A stretch of 64,000 nt of DNA from Streptomyces neyagawaensis (GTDB taxonomy: Bacteria > Actinomycetota > Actinomycetes > Streptomycetales > Streptomycetaceae). The stretch is taken from contig NZ_JAMGBG010000078.1 of assembly GCF_023516595.1 (NCBI RefSeq), positions 62,001 through 126,000 on the forward strand, written 5' to 3'. The position numbers and the translations under genes are program-made. The notes under the pieces were generated by a model. That model did no database searches, had not been told where the DNA came from, and saw nothing but the letters and a program-made list of their open reading frames with translations. Below are positions 9,337 through 18,437 of this stretch, piece by piece; position 1 is the stretch's first letter; each line of letters begins with the position of its first letter.

Positions 9337-9386
9337 AGGCCATTGCCGGTGGGGTGATGTTCGCATCCCATGCGCGGCAATGGCCT
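9337..9386 (-). terminator. hairpin between tsf and pyrH
   Basis: An 11-bp perfect stem (AGGCCATTGCC / GGCAATGGCCT) encloses a 28-nt loop that can itself fold through GGGATG/CATCCC. It follows tsf on the minus strand and precedes pyrH, so it probably lets expression of pyrH-frr-cdsA be reduced relative to rpsB-tsf. Confidence 0.6.
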
Positions 9387-9489
9387 CCTCGTCAGATCTG
9401 CTGTCGTCCGTCACACGCGCGCGTGCGACGGCGTACGCGAACGACTGCTTCCGACCCTATCGGGACCGGACGTCCGTCGCGGTACGGAC

Positions 9490-10326
9490 TCAGATGCCGA
9501 CCTTGATGCGCGTGAAGCGCTTCAGGGTGACACCGGCCTCGTCCAGGACCTTCTGGACGGACTTCTTGTTGTCGAGCGCGTACGGCTGACCGAGCAGCGT
9601 GGCGTCCTTGAAGAAGCCGTTGAGGCGACCCTCGACGATCTTCGGCAGGGCGGCCTCGGGCTTGCCCTCGGCGCGGGTGGTCTCCTCGGCGACACGGCGC
9701 TCGGACTCGACGACCTCGGCCGGCACGTCCTCCTTGGAGAGGTACTTCGGCGCGAAGGCGGCGATGTGCTGGGCGACACCCTTGGCCAGGTCGGCGTCGG
9801 CCTTGTCCAGCTCGACCAGGACACCGATCTGCGGGGGCAGGTCGGGCATGGTGCGGTGCATGTAGGCGTAGACGAAACCGTCGGCGAACTGCGCGAAGCG
9901 GTCCAGGACGATCTTCTCGCCGAGGTTGGCGTTGGCCTCGTCCACGAACGCCTGGACGGTCTTGCCGGCCTCGATCTCGGAGGCGAGCAGGGCCTCGAGG
10001 TCCGCGGGGGAGGTCGCGGCGACGTGCGCGGCGATCGCGTTGGCGGCGGCCTGGAACTTGTCACCCTTGGCGACGAAGTCCGTCTCGCACTTCAGCTCGA
10101 CGAGGACACCGGAGGTGTTGTCGTCGGCGATGAGGGAGACCACGGCGCCGTTCTCGGCGGAGCGGCCCTCGCGCTTGGCGACGCCCTTCTGGCCCTTGAT
10201 GCGGAGCGCCTCGACGGCCTTGTCGACGTTGCCCTCGGCCTCGTCCAGCGCCTTCTTGCAGTCCATCATGCCGGCGCCGGTGAGCTCGCGGAGCTTCTTG
10301 ACGTCGGCGGCGGTGTAGTTCGCCAT
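9490..10326 (-). CDS. tsf: translation elongation factor Ts
   Basis: Guanine-nucleotide exchange factor for EF-Tu. 278 aa. The N-terminal UBA-like domain has the family signature ADVKKLRELTGAGMMDCKKA, followed by VELKCETDFVAK and the C-terminal GQPYALDNKKSVQKVL segment. It follows rpsB on the minus strand; the gap holds a 13-bp hairpin. Confidence 0.98.
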   Translation of the reverse strand: MANYTAADVKKLRELTGAGMMDCKKALDEAEGNVDKAVEALRIKGQKGVAKREGRSAENGAVVSLIADDNTSGVLVELKCETDFVAKGDKFQAAANAIAAHVAATSPADLEALLASEIEAGKTVQAFVDEANANLGEKIVLDRFAQFADGFVYAYMHRTMPDLPPQIGVLVELDKADADLAKGVAQHIAAFAPKYLSKEDVPAEVVESERRVAEETTRAEGKPEAALPKIVEGRLNGFFKDATLLGQPYALDNKKSVQKVLDEAGVTLKRFTRIKVGI

Positions 10327-10446
10327 GAGTCTGTGAGTCTTTCTCGAAGTCTGGGAGATCGGAGATCCGCGCGGTCCGGGATCCGCATCGGGATGTCGGT
10401 ACCCATCCAGATGGAGATCTCCGACGCGGCGCTGACCTACGGGTGA

Positions 10447-10483
10447 ACGGCGGGAGCGGAGTTCATGTCACCGCTCCCGCCGT
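10447..10483 (-). terminator. hairpin after rpsB
   Basis: A perfect 13-bp stem (ACGGCGGGAGCGG / CCGCTCCCGCCGT) with an 11-nt loop starts 24 nt beyond the rpsB stop codon. It is probably a partial terminator between rpsB and tsf. Confidence 0.7.
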
Positions 10484-10506
10484 CAACACGACGGATGCTG
10501 ACCGGG

Positions 10507-11388
10507 TCAGGCCTGCTCGGCCTCGGCGGCCGGGGTCTCGGCAGCGGCCTCAGCGGGGGCCTCGGCCGGAGCCTCAGCCGGAGCCTCGGCGGCGGCCGGG
10601 GCCTCCTCCGCCTTCTTCTCGCCCTCGAGCAGGTCGCGCTCCCACTCGGCGAGGGGCTCGCCCGCGGCCTTCTCGCCCTTCTCACCGGTGGCGACGCCGG
10701 AACGGGCGATGAGGCCCTCGGCGACGGCGTCGGCGATCACACGGGTGAGCAGGGTGACGGAGCGGATCGCGTCGTCGTTGCCCGGGATCTTGTAGTCGAC
10801 CTCGTCGGGGTCGCAATTGGTGTCGAGGATGGCGACGACCGGGATGTTGAGCTTCCGGGCCTCGCCGACCGCGATGTGCTCCTTCTTGGTGTCCACGATC
10901 CAGACGGCGCTGGGCACCTTCTGCATCTCGCGGATACCACCGAGGGTCTTCTCCAGCTTGGCCTTCTCACGCGAGAGGACCAGGAGCTCCTTCTTGGTCA
11001 GACCCGACGACGCGACGTCCTCGAAGTCGATCTGCTCGAGCTCCTTGAGGCGCTGCAGACGCTTGTAGACGGTCGAGAAGTTGGTGAGCATGCCGCCCAG
11101 CCAGCGCTGGTTGACGTAGGGCATGCCGACGCGGGTGGCCTGCTCGGCGATGGCCTCCTGCGCCTGCTTCTTCGTGCCGACGAACATGACCGTGCCGCCG
11201 TGGGCGACGGTCTCCTTGACGAACTCGTAGGCGCGGTCGATGTACGACAGCGACTGGAGCAGGTCGATGATGTAGATGCCGTTGCGCTCGGTGAAGATGA
11301 AGCGCTTCATCTTCGGGTTCCAGCGACGGGTCTGGTGACCGAAGTGGACGCCGCTCTCCAGCAGCTCCCGCATCGTGACGACGGCCAT
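10507..11388 (-). CDS. rpsB: 30S ribosomal protein S2
   Basis: Small-subunit protein S2. The 293-aa product has the core signatures MRELLESGVHFGHQTRRWNP and PVVAILDTNCDPD. The last 50 or so residues are Ala/Glu-rich (repeats of AEAPAE), the low-complexity tail typical of actinobacterial S2. ATG 11388 has AAGGAGAA upstream. It is the first gene of the rpsB-tsf unit, divergent from an M23-type gene. Confidence 0.98.
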   Translation of the reverse strand: MAVVTMRELLESGVHFGHQTRRWNPKMKRFIFTERNGIYIIDLLQSLSYIDRAYEFVKETVAHGGTVMFVGTKKQAQEAIAEQATRVGMPYVNQRWLGGMLTNFSTVYKRLQRLKELEQIDFEDVASSGLTKKELLVLSREKAKLEKTLGGIREMQKVPSAVWIVDTKKEHIAVGEARKLNIPVVAILDTNCDPDEVDYKIPGNDDAIRSVTLLTRVIADAVAEGLIARSGVATGEKGEKAAGEPLAEWERDLLEGEKKAEEAPAAAEAPAEAPAEAPAEAAAETPAAEAEQA

Positions 11389-11661
11389 GGCCGTTCTCCT
11401 TGATTTTTCTCGGTTGTGCCGCGAACACCGGACGGCATTCGCGCCTGACGCCCGCGATGCGCCGTTGCCGCTAAGGACCGAGGGGCGCTGATACGGACCA
11501 CTGAGGGCCACGTACCGGGGCGTGCGAAGTCGACCCGGTGACCCGGATCGCCTTCAGAAGTGTACGGGACCCGCGAGGCGCCGGGTGACGCCGATGTCCA
11601 CAACCGGCCAGTACTCCACAGTTCCCGGCCATGATCGCTCCACTCGGGCGACGCTTCAGGC

Positions 11662-12507
11662 ATGTCCGACGAACGAATCGACCGAGAAACCCACCGGGAA
11701 CGTCCGAGCCGGGAGGGGTGGCCAAGATGGCCGAGGCGGCCGAGGCGCCTTGCGCGGCCGGGACGACCGAGGTGGCCCGCCTGGCCGAGGTGGCCGGGCT
11801 GGCCGAGGTGGCTGGCGCCGCCGGGGTGGTTGGAGTGGCTCGCACCGCCGGACACGCACCCACGACCGGGCGGGTCGGCACGGGCGCCTCGGCGGGGAGG
11901 GGTGGACCGGACGGGGTGGTCGTGGGGGTCGGTGAGGTCGGCGGTGTCGGCGGGGCTGTTGGCCGTGCTCATGGCCATGGCGTGGACTCCGGCGCCGCAC
12001 GCGGCTCCGGGCGCGCCGGACCCGTCCGGTGGGGCGACCGGGGTGGACACGGTCGGCCCGGTCCCGGCGATCGGCCGCGCATGGCCGGTGGGTCTACGGC
12101 CTCTGGTCGTACGGGCGTGGGAGCCCCCGCCGACCACCTATGCCCGCGGCCACCGAGGCGTCGACCTGTCGGCCCCCGCCGGCTCGCCCGTCCGGGCCAT
12201 CGCCCCGGGTGTGGTGTCCTTCGCGGGCCGGGTGGCAGGCCGAGGGGTCATCTCGGTCGAACTGGAGAACACGGGCGACCCTCCGCTCCGGACCACCTAT
12301 CAACCGGTCCGGGCATCCGTACGAAAGGGCGACGAGGTGGCCCCGGGAGACATCCTCGGCACCCTGGAGGCCTCCCCCTCCCACTGCCCCACGGCCTGCC
12401 TTCACTGGGGCCTCCGCAGAGCGGACACTTACCTGAACCCCTTGTCCCTGCTCCCACCCTGGCTACTCCGCAGAGCCCCGTCCCGCCTGCTCCCGATCCC
12501 GGCATAA
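11662..12507 (+). CDS. M23 family (LytM-like) secreted peptidase or peptidase-like protein
   Basis: Probable cell-wall protein. The C-terminal half is an LytM fold with the zinc motif HRGVDLSAPAGSPVRA and VSFAGRVAGRGVI. In the position of the usual HxH pair it reads CLHWGLR, so the first (catalytic) His is Cys. From ATG 11662 the first 70 residues are a strange Trp/Pro/Arg-rich run (PRWP-type repeats). An in-frame GTG near 11932 would start directly at a clean signal peptide (VRSAVSAGLLAVLMAMAW), so the true start may be there. The gene sits beside rpsB in Streptomyces, as I recall. Confidence 0.75.
   Translation: MSDERIDRETHRERPSREGWPRWPRRPRRLARPGRPRWPAWPRWPGWPRWLAPPGWLEWLAPPDTHPRPGGSARAPRRGGVDRTGWSWGSVRSAVSAGLLAVLMAMAWTPAPHAAPGAPDPSGGATGVDTVGPVPAIGRAWPVGLRPLVVRAWEPPPTTYARGHRGVDLSAPAGSPVRAIAPGVVSFAGRVAGRGVISVELENTGDPPLRTTYQPVRASVRKGDEVAPGDILGTLEASPSHCPTACLHWGLRRADTYLNPLSLLPPWLLRRAPSRLLPIPA
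11722..11852. repeat. imperfect GGCCGAGGTGGC-type tandem repeats
   Basis: Degenerate short repeats built from GGCCGAGGTGGCC and CTGGCCGAGGTGGC occur 5' of the M23 core. They leave reading frames open on both strands (PRWP-like on plus, GHLGQPGHLG-like on minus). Either the M23 protein carries a low-complexity N-terminus, or this is expanded non-coding sequence upstream of a later start. Confidence 0.6.
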
Positions 12508-12824
12508 CGGCCCCGCCGCTTCCGACGCCCGGGTGCGGGCCAGGACGGCCCACGTCACCAGACCCGCACGGCTGCGGACGCGCGGCCGAGCCGACACCGA
12601 GAAGGGACTCGCTCACCAGCCACACCCTGGTGCCGTGGGGTGCGGGGCCGGCCGAGCTCAGCAAGCGCATGTCGTGCCCTCCTGGTGGCCAGGGCCCCAC
12701 CGCCACCCGATGGCCCAGCGGAGCCAGCCAGCGGACGGCACCCTGCCCCCGCTCTCACGCCCTACCTCCGCCGCCCGGCCGCAAAGCCGGGCCGCATCCA
12801 CCCCGTACCGACGGGCACCGGCGG
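12508..12824. other. convergent intergenic region between M23 and TetR genes
   Basis: About 317 bp between two facing stop codons. It is GC-rich, and I see no conserved gene, RNA or convincing long hairpin in it. Confidence 0.5.
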
Positions 12825-13415
12825 TCAGCCGCGGACGCCCCGCAGGGCCATCGCGACCGCCGCGTCGGTGATGGCGGCCGGTTCCTCCGCCGCCCCCAGC
12901 TCGATCCGCCGCACAGCCGCGTCCACGACCCCCTGGAGCAACATCGCGGCCAACCTGGGCTCCGCCTGCCCCAACGCCGCCAGCGCCTCGACGATCATCG
13001 CGATCAGCCCGCCGTGCGCGGCGCGGATCTTCTCCCGGGCACCCGCGTCCAGCTCACTCGCCGAGATCGCCACCACGGCCCGGTGCCGCCGATCCCCGAC
13101 CAGCTCCAACTGCTTGCGGACGTATGCCTCGACCTTCTCCTCGGGCCGGTCGACGGCCGCCATCGCCGCCTCGACCTCCGCCGACCAGAGAGGAAAGTCG
13201 ACCTCGCACAGTTCCTCGACCACGGCTGCCCGGGACCGGAAGTACTCATAGACGGACGACCGCGCCAGCCCCGTCCGCTCGGCGAGGGCCGGGAACGTCA
13301 ACGCCTCGGTCCCACCCTCGGACAGCAGGGACCGCGCCGCGTCCAGCAGGGCGGCTCGCTGCATCGACCGGTGCTCGGCCACGGAGGCCGCTCGAATCCT
13401 TGGCACGTAAACCAC
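12825..13415 (-). CDS. TetR/AcrR family transcriptional regulator
   Basis: 196-aa one-component repressor-type protein. The N-terminal helix-turn-helix lies at about residues 20-65, with RAALLDAARSLLSEGGTEAL followed by the recognition segment FPALAERTGLARSSVYEYF. The C-terminal two thirds are all-helical ligand-binding sequence with no recognisable ligand signature. GTG 13415 begins the frame; no good ribosome-binding site is seen, and Met18 is an alternative start. It is flanked by whiG upstream and is convergent with the M23 gene. No obvious target operon adjoins it. Confidence 0.88.
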   Translation of the reverse strand: MVYVPRIRAASVAEHRSMQRAALLDAARSLLSEGGTEALTFPALAERTGLARSSVYEYFRSRAAVVEELCEVDFPLWSAEVEAAMAAVDRPEEKVEAYVRKQLELVGDRRHRAVVAISASELDAGAREKIRAAHGGLIAMIVEALAALGQAEPRLAAMLLQGVVDAAVRRIELGAAEEPAAITDAAVAMALRGVRG

Positions 13416-13589
13416 TCTACGGACGGAGCGCCACCCACGGGAGTGCCTTCCCGCGACCGGCCGCCCCTCCAGCCATCGGCCGGCCCTCCCCCACCCCTAC
13501 CGCTCCGATCCCCCACTGCCCGGGCAACCCGGGCACCTGGCCCCCCAGCGCCGGCCCCGGCGCCCTCGCCCGCGCCCGCGCCCGGCGGC

Positions 13590-14426
13590 TCAACGGCCGA
13601 AACTCGCCAGCTTGGCCCGCAGCTGTAGCACCGACTTCGTGTGGATCTGGCTCACCCGGCTCTCGGTCACCCCGAGCACGTTGCCGATCTCGGCGAGTGT
13701 GAGCCCCTCGTAGTAGTACAGCGTGACGACGGTCTTCTCCCGCTCGGGCAGTGTGTTGATGGCCCGCGCCAGGAACCTGCGCAGCTCCCGGTCCTCCGCC
13801 ACCTCGACCGGGTTGTCCGCGGCGGTGTCCTCCAGCGTGTCCATCAGGCTCAGCCGGTCACCGCCCTCGCCCCCGACGTGCAGCAGCTCCTCCAGGGCCA
13901 CCACGTTGGCCAGCGACAACTGGCTGAAGACGGAGTGCAGTTCGTCGACCGGAATACCCATCTCGGCGGCGACCTCCCCCTCGGAGGGGGTGCGTCTGAG
14001 GCGGGACTCCAGGGTGGCGTAGGCCCGCTCCACATTGCGTGCCTTCTGCCGCACGGAGCGCGGGATCCAGTCCAGCGCGCGCAGCTCGTCGATCATCGCG
14101 CCCCGGATCCGGGTGATCGCGTACGTCTCGAACTTGATCTCCCGATCGATGTCGAACTTCTCGATCGCGTCGATGAGCCCGAAGACCCCGGAGGAGACGA
14201 AGTCCGCCTGCTCGACGTTGGCCGGCAGGCCGACGCTCACCCGGCCCGCGACGTACTTCACCAGGGGTGAGTAGTGGAGGATCAGCTGCTCGCGCAGTCG
14301 TTCGTCGTTCGTCGTCTTGTACGTCCGCCACAGCTCGTCGAGTGTCGAGGGGGCGGGCGGGCGCACGGTGCCGCGAGCGGCGGACGGTACCGCCGCCCGG
14401 TCAGACCCGGAGGTGTGCTGGGGCAT
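13590..14426 (-). CDS. whiG: RNA polymerase sigma factor WhiG
   Basis: FliA-type sigma factor that starts sporulation of aerial hyphae in Streptomyces. 278 aa. Region 2 includes YSPLVKYVAGRVSVGLPANV and DREIKFETYAITRIRGAMID; region 4 is TLPEREKTVVTLYYYEGLTL followed by EIGNVLGVTESRVSQIH. ATG 14426 gives the MPQHTSGSD start expected for WhiG and has AAGG upstream. In the best studied species WhiG is held by anti-sigma RsiG with c-di-GMP, and it activates whiH and whiI; none of these is in the window. Confidence 0.95.
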   Translation of the reverse strand: MPQHTSGSDRAAVPSAARGTVRPPAPSTLDELWRTYKTTNDERLREQLILHYSPLVKYVAGRVSVGLPANVEQADFVSSGVFGLIDAIEKFDIDREIKFETYAITRIRGAMIDELRALDWIPRSVRQKARNVERAYATLESRLRRTPSEGEVAAEMGIPVDELHSVFSQLSLANVVALEELLHVGGEGGDRLSLMDTLEDTAADNPVEVAEDRELRRFLARAINTLPEREKTVVTLYYYEGLTLAEIGNVLGVTESRVSQIHTKSVLQLRAKLASFGR

Positions 14427-14698
14427 TCGTCGCCTTGTGCCGTTCTGCTGTGAACTGGGGGTGCCTGGGTGAGCTGTCGGTCTGATGTCGAGATGCCTGC
14501 CTGAGTCGGAATCCTCGTGAGCGTAGCGTGACTGGGGAGTCGCAGTGCGCGAAGGTCGAGGGATCACCCGCGCGCAGATACGTTCCGCTGGGAGCGCTCC
14601 GAGGTCGCCCCGGTCGCACTGCGTGACGGAGGCGCCGGGCCCAACTGCCGGAAACCGCAAGGCTGTCGACGTTCCCCCGGACGGCCGAACACGCATGG

Positions 14699-15889
14699 TC
14701 ACCTTGGCCTCCGATCCGAAGAAACGGAGATCATCGCCTGGCGTGTCAACTTCCAGCTGTCGCCGTGTCGTTCGACGTAACCAAGTGCGCGGAGTTCGTA
14801 CAGTCTCCCGACCGCGTCGTCCACGGTCGTCCCGGCGCCCCTGGCCACCGCGTCGACGGCCGCCGCGCCCCGCCCCGGCAGCGCGGCGAGCACCTGTCGC
14901 GCACCGGGTTCGAGCAGGTCACGCGGGAGAACGGGGCCCCGTTTGGCGGGCGCCAGCTCGCCCATGTCGCCGACCAGCTCGACGATCTCCGCGGCGTCCG
15001 ACACGAGCACCGCGTCGCCGCGCAGCAGCTCGTGCACCCCCGCCGACAGGGCCGAGGTCGCCGGTCCGGGCACGCCCATCGTGAACCGCCCCAACCGCTG
15101 TGCGGCCCGCGCGGTGACCAGGGCGCCGCTGCGGTGAGCCGCCTCGACGACCACGGTGCCTCTGGTGAGGGCGGCGATGACCCTGTTCCGCAGGATGAAG
15201 CGGCTCTGGGTGGGATGCTCCCCCGGGGGCAGTTCCCCCACCACGAGCCCCTGTTCGGCGATCCTGTTGATCAACTGGGCATGACCCCGTGGATACGGCC
15301 GGTCCACCCCGCAGGCCAGCACGGCGACGGTGGCCCCGCCGACCCCGAGCACGCCCCGGTGAGCGGCACCGTCGACGCCGTAGGCGCCGCCGGACACCAC
15401 CACCCAGCCGCGCTCGGCCAGCCCCGCCCCCAGTACGGCCGCCATGTGCGCCCCGTACTCCGTGCAGGCCCTGGCCCCGACCACGGCCACGGACCGCAGG
15501 GCCCACATCCGGGCATGTGCCGTGCCCCGCACCCAGATCCCGACCGGTCTCCCGTCGCCCAGATCGTCCAGCTGCCCCGGCCACTCGACGTCCCCGGGCA
15601 CGAGAAACCTGACGCCGGCCGTCGCCGCGTCCGCGAGGTCACGCGCGGGGTCGGCGCGTGCGGCGCGGGACCGCAGCCCCGCCCACCGCTTCTCCGACGC
15701 CCCCGGCAGCGGCCCACCGCCCTCGGAAAGCCGCCGCGCGGTCTCTCCGGCTCCCAGTTCCCGCAGCCATCGCCCGGCGAGCTCGTCCCCGGGTTCGATG
15801 ACACGGGCGAGGAAGGCCCGATCGACCCGCTCGGCGTCCAAGGCACCACCGGTCATGGCCCACCCACCCGCGCGTTGCTCCGGCTTCAT
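14699..15889 (-). CDS. dprA: DNA-processing protein DprA
   Basis: Rossmann-fold protein that loads RecA on incoming single strands in transformable bacteria; its role in Streptomyces is unclear. The 396-aa product has the core VAVVGARACTEYG, VVSGGAYGVDGAAHRG and GTVVVEAAHRSGALVTARAA, and a C-terminal winged-helix-like part. ATG 15889 overlaps the upstream yifB stop as ATGA, so translation is coupled. It forms the three-gene yraN-yifB-dprA unit. Confidence 0.93.
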   Translation of the reverse strand: MKPEQRAGGWAMTGGALDAERVDRAFLARVIEPGDELAGRWLRELGAGETARRLSEGGGPLPGASEKRWAGLRSRAARADPARDLADAATAGVRFLVPGDVEWPGQLDDLGDGRPVGIWVRGTAHARMWALRSVAVVGARACTEYGAHMAAVLGAGLAERGWVVVSGGAYGVDGAAHRGVLGVGGATVAVLACGVDRPYPRGHAQLINRIAEQGLVVGELPPGEHPTQSRFILRNRVIAALTRGTVVVEAAHRSGALVTARAAQRLGRFTMGVPGPATSALSAGVHELLRGDAVLVSDAAEIVELVGDMGELAPAKRGPVLPRDLLEPGARQVLAALPGRGAAAVDAVARGAGTTVDDAVGRLYELRALGYVERHGDSWKLTRQAMISVSSDRRPR

Positions 15890-17508
15890 ACCAGGGCTCC
15901 GATCGCCATGGGCACTCCACGCGGAACGCCGGTGCGCAGTTGCAGAGCCAGGTTGACGTCCGCCGCGTCGGGACGTTCGTGGCCGACAAGGTCCGAGATC
16001 GTCCAGGCGACCCGCAGAACCCGGTCCAGTCCCCGCGCCGTCAGGATGCCCCTCTCCAGGCTTCGCTCGGCCTCGTCCATGGCACCGGGCGCCGCATGCC
16101 ACCTGCTGCGCAGCTCACGCCCGGGGATCTCGCTGTTCGTCCGCCACGGCGTGCCGGCCAGTCGCAGTGCGGCTCGTTCCCTGGCCGCGCGCACCCGGGC
16201 TGCGACCGTCGCCGTGGATTCGCCTCGGGCGCCTCGCTGGGTGAGCTCGGATCGGGTGACCCGGTCGATCTCGACACGCAGATCGACTCGGTCCAGCAAC
16301 GGCCCGGACAACCGGGCCTGATACCGACGGATCGAGGATGGCGGGCACTCGCACAGATCGTCGGTCCGGGAGAAACGCCCGCACGGGCAGGGATTGGCCG
16401 CGAGCACCATGAGGAATTTCGCGGGGAACCGGACGACCCCGGCACTGCGCGCGATCACGACGTGGCCCGCCTCCAATGGCTGCCGCAGGGCGTCCAGCGC
16501 CTGACTGCTGAACTCGGGAGTCTCATCCAGGAAGAGCACCCCGCGGTGTGCCAACGACACCGCGCCGGGCCGGGCGATGCCCTGGCCTCCCCCGACGAGG
16601 GCCTGCATCGTCGCCGAGTGATGCGGCGCACAGTAGGGCGCCGTGTCCACCAGCGGTTTTCCCACCGGCAGCAGCCCGGCGATCGAGTGGACGGCCGTGA
16701 CCTCCAAGGACTCCTCCCGGCCCAGTTCCGGCAGGATGGCCGGCAGTCGCTCCGCGAGCATCGTCTTCCCTGCGCCCGGTGGGCCTTCCAGGAAGAGGTG
16801 GTGTCCGCCCGCTGCCGCCACCTCGACCGCGGTCCGCGCCGCGAGCTGCCCGACGACGTCGGCAAGGTCGTGGCCCTGGTCCTGCTGGGCGGCGCCCGTG
16901 GTGTGCATGCCGGTGGCGGCGCCCGTGCCCGGCATGCGCAGCCCCGCCAGCAGGGGATCCGGACGTCCCTCGTCGGGCTCCTCGTCCGGCACGGGCTCAT
17001 CGGCGAGCACGGCGATCAGTTGCCGCAAGGTGCGAACGCCCAGCACCGACACCCCGGGCACCAAGGACGCCTCCGCGGCGGAGCACTCCGGCACGACCAC
17101 TTGTTCGTACCCGGCTTCCGCGGCGGCCAGGACAGCGGGCAGGACGCCCCGCACCGGGCGGACCCTCCCGTCGAGTCCCAGCTCACCGATCATCACGATG
17201 TCGGAGAGCACCCGTGGATCGATCCGTTCGGAGGCGCCCAGGACCGCACAGGCGACCGCCACGTCGAAGCCGCTGCCGGCCTTGGGCACCGACGCGGGAC
17301 TCAGCCCCACGGTCAGCTTCTTCTGGGGCCACTCGGCGCCGGAGTTCACCACCGCCGCCCTGACCCGGTCCTTGCTCTCCGTCAGGCTCTTGTCCGGTAG
17401 GCCCACGAGCGTGAACGCCGCCACGCCCGGTTCGAGGTCCGCCTGGACCTCGACGACGACGCCCTCGACGCCCACGAGGGCCACGGAGCAGGTGCGGGCG
17501 AATCCCAT
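15886..17508 (-). CDS. YifB/ComM family Mg-chelatase-like AAA ATPase
   Basis: 540-aa ring ATPase related to ComM, a helicase aiding branch migration during natural transformation in proteobacteria. A Lon-protease-like N-terminal domain (about residues 20-170) is followed by an AAA core with Walker A EGPPGAGKTMLAERLP near residue 245 and Walker B GVLFLDETPEF. The C-terminal Mg-chelatase region includes GRELRSRWHAAPGAM. A Cys cluster, NPCPCGRF with CECP, suggests a zinc site. It overlaps yraN (TGATG) upstream and dprA (ATGA) downstream. Confidence 0.93.
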   Translation of the reverse strand: MGFARTCSVALVGVEGVVVEVQADLEPGVAAFTLVGLPDKSLTESKDRVRAAVVNSGAEWPQKKLTVGLSPASVPKAGSGFDVAVACAVLGASERIDPRVLSDIVMIGELGLDGRVRPVRGVLPAVLAAAEAGYEQVVVPECSAAEASLVPGVSVLGVRTLRQLIAVLADEPVPDEEPDEGRPDPLLAGLRMPGTGAATGMHTTGAAQQDQGHDLADVVGQLAARTAVEVAAAGGHHLFLEGPPGAGKTMLAERLPAILPELGREESLEVTAVHSIAGLLPVGKPLVDTAPYCAPHHSATMQALVGGGQGIARPGAVSLAHRGVLFLDETPEFSSQALDALRQPLEAGHVVIARSAGVVRFPAKFLMVLAANPCPCGRFSRTDDLCECPPSSIRRYQARLSGPLLDRVDLRVEIDRVTRSELTQRGARGESTATVAARVRAARERAALRLAGTPWRTNSEIPGRELRSRWHAAPGAMDEAERSLERGILTARGLDRVLRVAWTISDLVGHERPDAADVNLALQLRTGVPRGVPMAIGALV

Positions 17509-17873
17509 CAGGCCACCCCCCGCACGTGTTCCACGACGGGTGCACCGCGGTGGGGCAGGACGACTCCCACGACGTCGATGCGGACGCCGCCCGGTGGAGC
17601 CCCTCCGTGTTCCTGGAGCCAGCGTTCGGCGAGGCCGCGCAGGCGTTCCGCCTTGGTGGTCGTGACGGCCGCCATCGGGTGTTCGAAGGGGCCGGCCCTT
17701 CGGGTCTTGACCTCGCAGACGACCAGCGCGTCGCCGTCCCTGGCCACGATGTCGATCTCACCGGTCCTGCCGCAGCGCCAGTTGCGCTCCAGGACGGTCA
17801 TCCCGGCCCCGGCCAGCCGCCGTGCGGCCAGCTCCTCGCCGTACCTGCCGAGTGCTCCTCGTGCGTTGCCCAT
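17508..17873 (-). CDS. YraN family (UPF0102) nuclease-fold protein
   Basis: 121 aa. It belongs to the restriction-endonuclease-like superfamily, as shown by LGRYGEELAARRLAGAGMTV at the start and the catalytic-type arrangement GEIDIVARDGDALVVCEVKTR (Glu/Asp ... Glu-x-Lys). The biological role is not established. ATG 17873 has GGAGGTGG upstream; a longer frame exists but lacks a site. It is first gene of the unit with yifB and dprA. Confidence 0.9.
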   Translation of the reverse strand: MGNARGALGRYGEELAARRLAGAGMTVLERNWRCGRTGEIDIVARDGDALVVCEVKTRRAGPFEHPMAAVTTTKAERLRGLAERWLQEHGGAPPGGVRIDVVGVVLPHRGAPVVEHVRGVA

Positions 17874-18072
17874 GTCGGCACCACCTCCGGCGCCAACACT
17901 GAGGGCGTCCCCGCCCGCTATTGGATCTTGGTGGACAAGCCGACGATTGTGGACAACCTCGCCACCCACACGGAGGACGACAGCGCCCGCGGCCCAGCGG
18001 CGCCCCGCCTCAACACCCGATGCCCATGCGCCCCCGACGCCGACACCCGGCCCCCCGACGCCGACCCCGGCC

Positions 18073-18381
18073 TCAGCTGCCCGGCAGCTCCAGATCGCTC
18101 TTGTTGAGCTCCTCGATGTTCACGTCCTTGAACGTGAGCACCCGCACCTGCTTCACGAACCGGGCCGGGCGGTACATGTCCCACACCCAGGCGTCCGCCA
18201 TGGACACCTCGAAGAACACCTCGCCCTGCACCGAGTGCACCTGCATCTCGTAGTCGTTGGTGAGGTAGAAGCGCCGCTCGGTCTCGATCACGTATTTGAA
18301 CAGACCGACGACATCGCGGTACTCCCGGTAGAGCTTCAGCTCCATCTCGGTCTCGTACTTCTCGAGGTCCTCGGCGCTCAT
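18073..18381 (-). CDS. DUF2469 domain-containing protein
   Basis: 102-aa actinobacterial protein of unknown function, with a highly charged sequence starting MSAEDLEKYETEMELKLYRE. It is recognisable by the ERRFYLTNDYEMQVHSVQGE and DAWVWDMYRPARFVKQVRVL stretches, rich in aromatics. It has no signal peptide, membrane helix or known catalytic motif. It lies between yraN and the NUDIX gene, all on the minus strand. Confidence 0.9.
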   Translation of the reverse strand: MSAEDLEKYETEMELKLYREYRDVVGLFKYVIETERRFYLTNDYEMQVHSVQGEVFFEVSMADAWVWDMYRPARFVKQVRVLTFKDVNIEELNKSDLELPGS

Positions 18382-18437
18382 GGCATGTTCCCCTTCAGCC
18401 GTGCGATCCCCCCATTGTGCGCCAGCCCCGCACGCCT

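Noticed and set aside
11631..13628. 665-codon plus-strand frame across the M23 and TetR genes
   Set aside because: It crosses two genes in the wrong frame, is Gly/Pro/Arg-rich and contains no recognisable domain.
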